Shown piece after piece: positions 28,062 through 36,100 of a DNA stretch of 64,000 nucleotides (positions are counted from its first letter, which is position 1; each line of letters opens with the position of its first letter). Origin of the DNA: JAAURS01 sp044923475 (lineage in GTDB: Bacteria; Cyanobacteriota; Cyanobacteriia; Thermosynechococcales; Thermosynechococcaceae); assembly GCF_044923475.1 (NCBI RefSeq), contig NZ_CP137338.1, forward strand, positions 1,550,001 to 1,614,000. Reading direction: 5' to 3'. The notes beneath the pieces are model-generated. The model was not told the origin of the DNA, did not search any database, and saw only the letters and a program-made list of their open reading frames with translations. A program made the translations under genes and the position numbers.

Positions 28062-28155
28062 GCCCTATTCCCAGGTGCTTGGGCTAAGGATGCGATCGCT
28101 TATTCTGAGCACTACGATCGCCCCTCATGTCCTGAAACAAAGCCAGGTGATCGCA
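28062..28155. repeat. Mosaic HIP1-rich repeat, parts B and C
   Basis: About 94 bases nearly identical to 26055-26145, including GGGCTAAGGATGCGATCGCT, CCCCTCATGTCCTGAAACAA and the CCAGG end. It leads straight into a truncated copy of the antitoxin 5' end. Confidence 0.75.
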
Positions 28156-28158
28156 CTT

Positions 28159-28209
28159 TACCGCTCCACAACCCACACCTTCAACGTCTCGATTAAGCTA
28201 AAACGATAG
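28159..28209 (+). pseudogene. Truncated copy of the HicB-like antitoxin start
   Basis: The plus strand reads RSTTHTFNVSIKLKR then a stop. It parallels NASTHAFDVLIKPET at residues 8-22 of the antitoxin at 26225-26584. The DNA is also similar (CAACCCACACCTTCAACG against CAACCCATGCCTTCGATG). The same repeat lies upstream of both, so this is the remnant of a second module; no start codon or toxin remains. Confidence 0.6.
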
Positions 28210-28226
28210 ATGCGATTGAGCTGCGA

Positions 28227-29510
28227 TTAAATCCGAGCGACAATTTTATAAATTGCACTCGTAATTGCTGTGAGTTCTGATGGTTGAATAATATACGGTG
28301 GCATCGTGTAGATCAGTCGCCCAAACGGACGCAACCAAACTCCCTCTTCAACAAAGCGCGGCTGGATCGCCTGCATGTTCGCCGGGTCGTGCAATTCCAC
28401 CACCCCAATTGCTCCTAACACCCGCACATCCTTAACTGCCGCCAAACTTCGGCAAGGTTCCAACTCAGTTTTAAGCTGAGTTTCAATTGCTCGGATTGTA
28501 GATTGCCAATCATAACTTTCCAGCAAGGCCAAATTTTCTAAAGATACCGCACAGGCCAACGGATTGGCCATAAACGTCGGACCGTGCATAAATACCCCTG
28601 CCTTGCCCGCAGCAAAGCTTTCGCTAACCTCCCGTGTCGTCAGCGTCGCTGCTAGGGACATAAACCCGCCAGATAATGCCTTGCCTACACAGAGAAAGTC
28701 CGGACATACCGCTGCATGCTCGCAGGCAAACAGTTTGCCCGTGCGTCCAAATCCAGTCGCAATCTCATCTAAAATTAGCAAGACATTGTATTGCTCGCAT
28801 AATGCCTTGGCTTGTCGCACGTATTCTGGATGATAAAAGCGCATCCCCCCAGCATTTTGCACTACCGGCTCAAAAATGGCTGCTGCAATGCGATCGTGAT
28901 GGGCTACGAGCAATGCAGCAAAGCTATCAATATCTCGTTCTTGCCAATCTCGATCGAAAGTCACCTGGGGTGCTTCAGCGAAATATTGCTGAGACAAAAT
29001 ATTGCGGAACAGATGGTGCATCCCATTCACTGGATCGCAGACCGACATGGCTGCAAACGTGTCCCCATGATAGCCATTGCGAATCGTCAGAAAATGCTGT
29101 TTCTGCGGCAAGCCGCGATTGTACCAATACTGTATTGCCATTTTCATGGCGACCTCTACCGCAACCGAGCCGGAGTCGCAGAAAAAGACATGTTGGAGTT
29201 CTGTGGGCGTCATGGCAATCAATTTCGCGGTCAAATCCACCGCTGGCTGGTGGGTCAGACCGCCAAACATCACATGGGACATCCGATCGATTTGCGCGTG
29301 AGCCGCTTGGGTTAAGCGGGGATGGTTATAACCATGAATGCAAGTCCACCAGGAAGATACGCCGTCAATCAGCGATCGACCGTCCATTAACTGGATGCGT
29401 ACGCCCTGGGCTGATTCTACAGGAAATACGGGTAAAAGGTTGGGCATGGCCGCGTAGGGATGCCAAACATGCAGGCGATCTAGGTCGAGGAGTTGTTGTA
29501 AGGACTGCAT
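28227..29510 (-). CDS. bioA: Adenosylmethionine-8-amino-7-oxononanoate aminotransferase BioA
   Basis: A PLP-dependent class III aminotransferase of biotin synthesis that makes 7,8-diaminopelargonate from KAPA. The 427-residue protein shows the BioA-typical start (LHVWHPYAAM), GVSSWWTCIHGYNHP, ILDEIATGFGRTGK, and the PLP-binding lysine in CVGKALSGGFMSLA. Length is normal. No other biotin gene is nearby, so it stands alone within the accessory island. The right neighbour is a broken gene. Confidence 0.95.
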   Translation of the reverse strand: MQSLQQLLDLDRLHVWHPYAAMPNLLPVFPVESAQGVRIQLMDGRSLIDGVSSWWTCIHGYNHPRLTQAAHAQIDRMSHVMFGGLTHQPAVDLTAKLIAMTPTELQHVFFCDSGSVAVEVAMKMAIQYWYNRGLPQKQHFLTIRNGYHGDTFAAMSVCDPVNGMHHLFRNILSQQYFAEAPQVTFDRDWQERDIDSFAALLVAHHDRIAAAIFEPVVQNAGGMRFYHPEYVRQAKALCEQYNVLLILDEIATGFGRTGKLFACEHAAVCPDFLCVGKALSGGFMSLAATLTTREVSESFAAGKAGVFMHGPTFMANPLACAVSLENLALLESYDWQSTIRAIETQLKTELEPCRSLAAVKDVRVLGAIGVVELHDPANMQAIQPRFVEEGVWLRPFGRLIYTMPPYIIQPSELTAITSAIYKIVARI

Positions 29511-29565
29511 GGAGTGTGGGGGTTGATATTGCTAGTATATTCTCCGCAAGGTAGGATATGCGATC

Positions 29566-29803
29566 TCAATTAAAATTTTCAATCTCGCTCAACCACTCTG
29601 CCTCGGACAAACGGCGACACACATTGCGATTGCAGCTCATCAATCGATACCCAGTCAATTCTCGGCGCAGGGTAGCGCAGTCCTCAGGGTGTTGCTTCAA
29701 TCGGGTATTCACTTCTCTCGGGATAATTGCGATCGCGTTCGAACTTCTCCACGAGCCATTATAGAGCCGACTGCAGCAAATTTCTTGGGCAAAATCGAAC
29801 CAT
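29566..29803 (-). pseudogene. Broken DUF2087 gene
   Basis: On the minus strand, a frame starting MVRFCPRNLLQSAL meets TAA at 29759-29761, resumes as WLVEKFERDRNYPE, then shifts by one base into REVNTRLKQHPEDCATLRRE and continues through LTGYRLMSCNRNVCRRLSE to a stop at 29566. The order 'ekFe...y.EreVN..L...h.D..tLRReL...r' is that of DUF2087 domains. One stop and one frameshift make it a pseudogene. It lies directly behind ogt in the same direction, and ogt/bioA flank the remains. Confidence 0.65.
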
Positions 29804-29974
29804 GAATTACGCTCGCAATCACGAACCGATATGGGTAGAGCATCGGCACCGCGATCGCCCGAACAGGAAGTCGATGCGGCCATTTGGTTGGCAACAGAAG
29901 CACCGCGTCGAGAGACAGGCAAATTTTGGCGCGATAGCTTGCGCTGACTTGTCAGTTCGCAAGGCAATTCCTTT

Positions 29975-30484
29975 TTAGGCTCCAAGCTCGAACGACTGTT
30001 TCATTTGCATTAAACGCTCGTGATTCAACAACCACTGTTTGCGCTCGATGCCGCCGCCATAGCCCGTTAACTTGCCGTTGGCTCCAATCACCCGATGACA
30101 GGGTACGACGATCGAGATGGGGTTTCGTCCATTCGCTAGGCCCACTGCACGAGATGCATTGGGTTGTCCGATTTGCTTCGCTAACTCGCCATAGAATAGC
30201 GTTGCACCGTAGGGAATGGATTTGAGCGCTTCCCAGACGCGTTGCTGAAAAATGGTACCTTGCATCTGTAACGGCACGTCGAACTCAGTCAAAGTGCCTG
30301 CAAAATAAGCCGCCAGTTGTTGTTTTGTCTCCAGAAAGGGCGTAACAGAATCATCTTCCACCCAATCGTTTTGAGGTTTTAGTCGGTGCTTTTCGGACAT
30401 CATGTAGAGTCCAATTAGCGATCGCCCGTCGGAGACCAGCCGCAGTGTTTGAATGGGACTTTCGTAAACCGTGTAGTAAATCAT
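29975..30484 (-). CDS. ogt: Methylated-DNA--protein-cysteine methyltransferase
   Basis: A suicide repair protein that removes alkyl groups from O6-alkylguanine. The 169-residue protein has the active-site motif VVPCHRVIGANGKLTGYGGG, with the acceptor Cys, and FQQRVWEALKSIPYGAT for DNA binding. The ATG at 30484 is preferred; a GTG nine bases upstream is possible. It is bordered by a transposase remnant upstream and a broken DUF2087 gene downstream. Confidence 0.93.
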   Translation of the reverse strand: MIYYTVYESPIQTLRLVSDGRSLIGLYMMSEKHRLKPQNDWVEDDSVTPFLETKQQLAAYFAGTLTEFDVPLQMQGTIFQQRVWEALKSIPYGATLFYGELAKQIGQPNASRAVGLANGRNPISIVVPCHRVIGANGKLTGYGGGIERKQWLLNHERLMQMKQSFELGA

Positions 30485-30556
30485 AGATCCCACGTTCCGC
30501 TGTTTTCAGAGACTGTCAGAGCATTAAACTAGGGTTAAAGACAGAATATTTGAACG

Positions 30557-31018
30557 ACGATCGTTGATCGTTTAGGCAAAGCCTTAGATAACTCGTACGC
30601 GTCAGGATTGAGCGAAGTCTTTTGAGAAATCAGTCTTGAGGCCGTGCGTCGATTTGGGGTAAAGGTAGAGTGCGCCCATCTAGAAGGGTTATGCGTCGCA
30701 GATGGGGCGCTGTACAGCGCAGATAATCTGAGTGCGATGAGCGGTCTGCGATAGCTCCCAAGAGTTCCTTTGAAGATTAACCTAGCATCTACCTTAGTCG
30801 ATAGCACGGTGGCGTTCAACCCCAGCACCCTCAAAGACTAAAGATTTGCGGAATCGAGTTGTGAATATGGAGGAGTCCCACAACGCTGGTTCCTCATTGA
30901 AAGCGAGCAACGGCGTCAATCAAGCACTGATAGCCGTAAAGGGATGTTTTGCTCTAAGCCATTCCAATCCTCAAGTGAAAAGAGTCATGACACCCAATTT
31001 AGGTGGATCAGTACGTGA
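30557..31018 (+). pseudogene. IS1634-like transposase remnant
   Basis: One plus-strand frame runs 154 codons with three internal stops (TGA 30623, TAG 30752, TAA 30839). It reads TTIVDRLGKALDNSYASGLS, then EISLEAVRRFGVKVECAHLE, then LPRVPLKINLASTLVD, then RFAESSCEYGGVPQRWFLIE. This order and the YGG-x-x-QRW-x-x-x-ES motif match the middle of IS1634-type transposases (related to IS4). Both ends and the terminal inverted repeats are not recognisable, so it is a degraded fragment. Confidence 0.65.
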
Positions 31019-31054
31019 TGCGATCTCATCAAGCCTGAGAAAGCGATCGCGGGG

Positions 31055-32041
31055 CTAACTGCTGGTCGTCAGCCCTCGCTCTCGCAACCGTTGGATGAAG
31101 AAGTCCTCCAGGGAAGGACGCACCAAGTCCATTTTCAGCAGCTGCGCCTGACTTAGGTGCAGCGCGCGCACGAGCTGCTCTGGGTCGCCGTGAAACTCCC
31201 CGTGCCAGCGATCGCCCTGAATTTCCAGACCCGGAATCGATCGGTGCAGAGCGTTTGCGTCTCCCCCGCGTCCTTGAATCTGGTAAATTTCAGTGTTGGT
31301 GCCCAACAGCTCGTCCAAAGTGCCTTCGCAGATCAAATCGCCTTGGGCCAGAATCGCCACGCGATCGCAAATCACTTCCACATCCGATAAGACGTGGCTG
31401 TTGAAAAAGATCGTTTTGCCTTGGGCTTTAAGGGACAGAATAATTTCGCGCATTTGATAGCGCCCCAACGGGTCCAACCCGGACATCGGTTCGTCTAGAA
31501 AAATAACATCTGGGTTATTAATCAGCGCCTGCGCCATCCCGACCCGTTGCAGCATTCCCTTTGAGTAGCGCCGCATCTGCTTTTTCTTAGCGGCAGACTG
31601 AGCCAGCCCCACTAGGTCTAGCAATTCTGGAATGCGCTTGCGCCTCACCGCAGCCGGAAGCTGAAATAAACCTGCCGTAAAGTCTAAAAATTCCCAACCC
31701 GTAAGGTAGTCGTAAAAGTAAGGGTTTTCTGGCAGGTAGCCGATACGCTGCTTGATGGCGCGATCTCCGAGGGGGCGACCCAAAATCGACCCGCGCCCCG
31801 CCGTCGGTCGAATAATCCCGAGCAACGTTTTCAGCAGCGTCGTTTTGCCCGCACCATTAGGACCCAACAGGCCGAAGGTTTGCCCCGCATAGACCGACAG
31901 CGTGCATTGCTTTAACGGCGTAACGACTTTATTCAGCCAAAATCCAGTGCGATAAGACTTTTTAAGATTGAACGTTTGTACGATTGCTTGCTCTGGCGAC
32001 TCTAGCTGAATGGCAGCATCAGATAAACTCGCAACGCTCAT
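31055..32041 (-). CDS. ABC transporter ATP-binding protein
   Basis: A 328-residue ATPase with Walker A GLLGPNGAGKTT, signature YSKGMLQRVGMAQAL and Walker B VIFLDEPMSGLDPLG, plus a C-terminal regulatory region of the DrrA/CcmA-like type. AAGGG precedes the ATG at 32041; a further start 15 bases upstream is less likely. It probably pairs with an ABC-2 type permease encoded elsewhere; none is in this window. A DUF445 gene lies 18 bases upstream in the same transcript. Confidence 0.9.
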   Translation of the reverse strand: MSVASLSDAAIQLESPEQAIVQTFNLKKSYRTGFWLNKVVTPLKQCTLSVYAGQTFGLLGPNGAGKTTLLKTLLGIIRPTAGRGSILGRPLGDRAIKQRIGYLPENPYFYDYLTGWEFLDFTAGLFQLPAAVRRKRIPELLDLVGLAQSAAKKKQMRRYSKGMLQRVGMAQALINNPDVIFLDEPMSGLDPLGRYQMREIILSLKAQGKTIFFNSHVLSDVEVICDRVAILAQGDLICEGTLDELLGTNTEIYQIQGRGGDANALHRSIPGLEIQGDRWHGEFHGDPEQLVRALHLSQAQLLKMDLVRPSLEDFFIQRLRERGLTTSS

Positions 32042-32059
32042 AACCCTTCCCCGCAAACA

Positions 32060-33289
32060 TTAACGAATCAACAATAGAAGAGACTGGAATAACCCAATGC
32101 CCAAGCCTAGGATACCCCCAAGGTTTACGATAGCCTGCAGCTCGCTCTTGACAATTCCCTGAATGGCATCTTCTAGAGACTCCGGCGGCGTTGCCTTGAC
32201 ACGCTCCACGATAACCCGATCCAAATTCAAAATAGGAATGGCCTGCTCCACGAGCTTCTCTAAATCTCGTTCCAGATAGCGCTCTAAAATGAGGGCTAAT
32301 TCTTGACTGACTACATCGAGAGACGCCACAACCGCCTCAGACGACTGGAGCCGACTTAAAATAACGGCAGCCGTCTCTTCCCAGTTCACCGTATCGCTCA
32401 AACTTTGCAAAACGCTCTCTCCCCTGGTTTGGAGATACAAACGGACGCTTTCCCTAAAATTTCGCCGCAGTTGCCGTACGGTGCTGACGGGAAGATTCTG
32501 GAGCGAAAGGCTACCCAGCCATTCCCCCAAGCGCTGCTGAATCCCCAAAGAAACCACCAACTCTTGAATTCTTGCATTGCAAGCATCTCGTTCCTCAATG
32601 CAAAAAGAGCGCAGCCGGACCAGGGCATTTTTGGCCCCCAACAAATTTGCAACCACCCAAAAGGTGCCGCTGGTTTTTTCGCGCAGCCCTTCATCGAGGA
32701 TGGCAATATTGCGATCCGTCAGAAAATTAATGAGTCCGAGGCGTAAAGTATCCGGCGGCACGGCGTCGTCGATCAGCCAATCGGCCAACTGAGCCGCTTG
32801 GTCGTCGTCGAGGTGATAGTCCAGCAAAATTCGATCGAAAATCTGGTTGAATTGGACCTTCAAGAAATCGTCTCGTCGCGCCAATACCGCCGTTACGCGC
32901 GGTAAAGACTGTCCCACAAAATCTTTAAGAATGTTGGCTAAGATTCTGACCGTTTTTTGCTGAGTGTCAGCCTCGATCTGCTCCAGCGCTAGCTCGAGCA
33001 ACCATTGAATCGCTGACTGCATCCGTTCCGTTTGCAGCAACCGTTGAGCGACCTTCTGCATCTCGTCCGGCGTCAGCAACGACGACATGATTGCATTTGA
33101 GACCCGCTGCGCCAGACGATCCTGGTTGCGAGGAATAAGTCCCGGCGTAAAGGGAAGGACGGTGTTGCCGATCTTAATCGGCCGATAGGGGCGAAAAAGC
33201 ATTTTAATCGCCAAGTCATTGGTGTAGTAGCCAATGATGCCGCCAGTGATGGGCGGTAAGGCAACAATCCAGAAGGAGGACCAATCCAA
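32060..33289 (-). CDS. DUF445 membrane protein
   Basis: A 409-residue DUF445 protein. The N-terminal membrane segment (WIVALPPITGGIIGYYTNDLA) is followed by the conserved AIKMLFRPYRPIKIGNTVLP and FTPGLIPRNQDRLAQRVSNA, then a long helical region. A C-terminal span is at about 388-408 (GGILGLGIGLFQSLLLLI). The family's function is not known. Overlap in direction and an 18-base gap suggest an operon with the ABC ATPase. Confidence 0.88.
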   Translation of the reverse strand: MDWSSFWIVALPPITGGIIGYYTNDLAIKMLFRPYRPIKIGNTVLPFTPGLIPRNQDRLAQRVSNAIMSSLLTPDEMQKVAQRLLQTERMQSAIQWLLELALEQIEADTQQKTVRILANILKDFVGQSLPRVTAVLARRDDFLKVQFNQIFDRILLDYHLDDDQAAQLADWLIDDAVPPDTLRLGLINFLTDRNIAILDEGLREKTSGTFWVVANLLGAKNALVRLRSFCIEERDACNARIQELVVSLGIQQRLGEWLGSLSLQNLPVSTVRQLRRNFRESVRLYLQTRGESVLQSLSDTVNWEETAAVILSRLQSSEAVVASLDVVSQELALILERYLERDLEKLVEQAIPILNLDRVIVERVKATPPESLEDAIQGIVKSELQAIVNLGGILGLGIGLFQSLLLLIR

Positions 33290-33480
33290 GAATCACGCTC
33301 AACTGTTGCGAGGAATCAATCAAAGCTCGAATCTATATCAATCCTAGCAAGTTCGCTTCCCGCTCTCTCGTCGGAAAATCTAAATTTTGCGGCTGAAGCT
33401 ATCCTAGTGCGGGGATTTAGCCTATAAATTTCTGAAAATTGAGGTTAGTATGGTCAGTACATTAGTAACCGTGTTGAGCG

Positions 33481-33822
33481 ATGCTTTTTTCTGATGTGCC
33501 CGATCCCGAGCTTCTCAAAACGCTTCTCGAGCCGCTTCTGAATGATTTTCAGTATTGGCTGAGTCGCGCAAAGGTGCTGCTCTCTACAGAAGAAATTAGT
33601 TTTTTAAGCCCCGAAGCCCATTCCGATCTGCTGGCAAGGGTCGAACAAACGCTTCAGGAGGTGAACGCGGCTCAAAGCCTGTTTCATGCGACGGGTTGCC
33701 AAGTCGGGCTGGATGGGTCAGCGATCGTGCGTTGGCATACTTTAGTCGCAGAATGTTGGAAGATTATGATCCACTATCGCTTGGGCCAAGGGAGTCAAGG
33801 TAGCCCGATCGAACAGTCTTGA
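33481..33822 (+). CDS. DUF2605 protein
   Basis: A 113-residue cyanobacterium-restricted DUF2605 protein. It is mostly helical, with ELLKTLLEPLLNDFQYWLSR at the start and the family-typical FLSPEAHSDLL and VRWHTLVAECWKIMI segments. No signal or membrane span. It is divergent from the DUF445 gene and lies upstream of DUF2973 and GTPase-like genes on the same strand. Function unknown. Confidence 0.8.
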   Translation: MLFSDVPDPELLKTLLEPLLNDFQYWLSRAKVLLSTEEISFLSPEAHSDLLARVEQTLQEVNAAQSLFHATGCQVGLDGSAIVRWHTLVAECWKIMIHYRLGQGSQGSPIEQS

Positions 33823-34044
33823 GGACGGTTTGGGGATAGGTCGGGGATAGATTGTAACGAACGAACCGCACTTTTTCGCCGAGCGCGTTGGACCCCTCGC
33901 TTTAGATTCGAAAGAGTCATATGAAAAAGTTTATGCTCTTCCGGCAAAGAACCTGTCAGAATGAAAGTATGATCGTCAATCTGGTGTGGGCGATCGCTTG
34001 CGGGGTTGATAAGCTGGTGTATTGAGAGCTGGAGAGTCGCAGCT

Positions 34045-34341
34045 ATGTTGCAACTGCTTTATATTATTGCGTTTGCCATTTTGGCAGTGTTAGCGATCGG
34101 AAACTTGATCCGCAGTTTGTTTACGCTGGGGGTAGAGTCTCAGCGCAGCTACCGCCCGAGGAACGATGTGGAGACGCTCGTGAGTCGCAGCGGGGCTTCC
34201 CCCCACCCGGAACTGCTCGACGAAAGCGGGAAAATTATTGACGAGCCGCTGTTGGTCATGCGATCGATGACTGTGGAAGATGCCAGAGAACAGCTCGATG
34301 CCGCGTACCGAAATTCCCCCGGTTCTGGCGAAGAGGGTTGA
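34045..34341 (+). CDS. DUF2973 membrane protein
   Basis: A 98-residue protein with an N-terminal membrane span (MLQLLYIIAFAILAVLAIGN) and the conserved LIRSLFTLGVESQRSYRP after it, the signature of cyanobacterial DUF2973. The C-terminus is hydrophilic and contains HPELLDESGKIIDEPLLVM. The ATG at 34045 is preferred because the span starts there; an upstream start at 34006 would add 13 residues. The next gene may begin directly at its end. Confidence 0.8.
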   Translation: MLQLLYIIAFAILAVLAIGNLIRSLFTLGVESQRSYRPRNDVETLVSRSGASPHPELLDESGKIIDEPLLVMRSMTVEDAREQLDAAYRNSPGSGEEG

Positions 34342-34418
34342 AGAAACGGTCGATTAAAGGCTTCGTTTCGGCTGAGTTTTCGGTTCAAACGCCAGGTGTG
34401 GGTTTCTCGTTCGCAGCT

Positions 34419-35837
34419 ATGCCTCCCGATCCTTCCCAAGACAGCGAACCGCAGCACTCACCGCAGGATGGGACAGATCTCGACGCTAAGTCTGAAGCGA
34501 GTGCTGCGGTGCCAGCTCGATCGCCAGGGGAGATTCCGCAGACAGATCGGACGTTCGGTCTGCGGCTGTTACCGCTTCAGCAAATCCGCCAAGTGTTGCA
34601 AAACTCGCTACAAACTGCCGGACAGACCCTTCAAAAAGGGGGCCAGTGGCTGACACAGTGGTTTCAGATCGGTGAAGCGGACCTACAGCAACTTCTAGAA
34701 CAAGTCCGCCAAAGTTTGCCGACCGCTGAAGTCATTTTGATTGGCAAGGCCCAAACCGGAAAGAGTTCGATCGTGCGGGCCATGACGGGCGCTTCCGTGG
34801 AGATTGTCGGTCAGGGGTTTCGGCCCCATACGGCCCATACCCAGCGCTATGCTTACCCGACGGAAGACCTAACGCTGCTGAATTTTATCGATACGATCGG
34901 CTTAGGGGAAGGACTGAAGGACCCTCAGTCTGTCCTCCAAGACCTCCAGCAGGTATTGAGCGGCGAAATGCGTCCGGACTCCTCTCCGCCAGCCGCTCGG
35001 GTTTTAGTGGCGACCGTAAAAATCGCGGATTTTGCCATCGATCGCGTTCATCAGCTCCTTCAAGCGCTGCGCCGCGAACATCCCCAAGTGCCTTGTCTTT
35101 TGGTCGTGACCTGCATTCACGACCTGTATCCAGCTGCCGTAACCGAACATCCGCCCTATCCGCCGGACAATATCGAAGTGCAGCGCGCCTACGCAGCTCT
35201 CCAAAACCAGTTGCGGGACGTTTACGATCGCTCGGTGCTCGTGGACTTTACTCTGGAAGAAGATGGCTACACGCCCGTACTCTATGGATTAGAAGCCTTT
35301 ATTGAAACGCTAGCCGCGCTCATGCCCGATGCTGAAGCCCAGGCGATCCATCGCCTGTTAGCGCGGGACGCGTTGGGCGATCGCATTGGCAATATGTATC
35401 GAGATGCAGGTCGGCGCTACGTTCTGCCCTTTTCGATTATGGCGGCAACCCTGGCGGCAGTCCCGCTCCCCTTGGCGACCATGCCCGTGCTGACAGCGCT
35501 TCAAGTGAGTATGGTGACGCTGTTGGGGCGATTGTACGGCCAGACTTTGTCGCCCTCTCAGGCGGGTGGAGTAGCCAGCGCGATCGCTGGAGGGTTTGCC
35601 GCTCAGGTGGTAGGCCGAGAATTGGTCAAATTTATTCCGGGACTGGGTTCGGCGATCGCGGCCTCTTGGGCCGGAGCCTATACTTGGGCGCTGGGGGAAG
35701 GCGCCTGCGTGTATTTTGGCGATTTAATGGGCGGAAAAACCCCAGATCCTCAAAAAATCCAAAAGATTATGAAAGAATCCTTTAAAAGCGCGCAGGAACG
35801 ATTTAAGAAATCCGCTACTACCGATAAAGATCCTTAA
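34419..35837 (+). CDS. GTPase-like membrane protein with DUF697-type C-terminus
   Basis: From the ATG at 34419 this is a 472-residue protein; a TTG at 34338 is a possible earlier start. The G domain shows P-loop IGKAQTGKSSIVRAM, a G2-like region and G3 FIDTIGLGEG. At the G4 position VVTCIHDLY replaces the usual NKxD, so guanine specificity is uncertain. The C-terminal part has two or three hydrophobic segments (PFSIMAATLAAVPLPLATMP and SAIAGGFAAQVVG) like DUF697 proteins. Membrane-associated GTPase function is inferred. Confidence 0.78.
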   Translation: MPPDPSQDSEPQHSPQDGTDLDAKSEASAAVPARSPGEIPQTDRTFGLRLLPLQQIRQVLQNSLQTAGQTLQKGGQWLTQWFQIGEADLQQLLEQVRQSLPTAEVILIGKAQTGKSSIVRAMTGASVEIVGQGFRPHTAHTQRYAYPTEDLTLLNFIDTIGLGEGLKDPQSVLQDLQQVLSGEMRPDSSPPAARVLVATVKIADFAIDRVHQLLQALRREHPQVPCLLVVTCIHDLYPAAVTEHPPYPPDNIEVQRAYAALQNQLRDVYDRSVLVDFTLEEDGYTPVLYGLEAFIETLAALMPDAEAQAIHRLLARDALGDRIGNMYRDAGRRYVLPFSIMAATLAAVPLPLATMPVLTALQVSMVTLLGRLYGQTLSPSQAGGVASAIAGGFAAQVVGRELVKFIPGLGSAIAASWAGAYTWALGEGACVYFGDLMGGKTPDPQKIQKIMKESFKSAQERFKKSATTDKDP

Positions 35838-36100
35838 GGTGACTAGGGCGCTCATTATTCAGAGATACATTCCGATTCCAAAGCGCTGCTCGCCAAGCCT
35901 AAAGTCTTCAAAGTCTTACGGAAAAGCGCTTAAAGTGCTTTCTGGCAGTAGATCCTTGCAATTAAAACCAATTTTGTCATCTTTGAGAAATCAAAATTTT
36001 TTGACAACTTTGGATATTGCTGAGACTATTAAAGCAGCTTTGCGAAAAAGCAATGAGCGAATTCATTCTCTCGTAGTGGTTTTGTAGGTGGGTGTGAGTT

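Noticed and set aside
30535..30834. 99-codon minus-strand frame
   Set aside because: It is antisense to the transposase remnant, whose reading explains the sequence better.
35839..36087. 82-codon frame between the GTPase-like and porin genes
   Set aside because: Composition is unlike a protein, with no start context; the region is AT-rich leader sequence of the porin gene.
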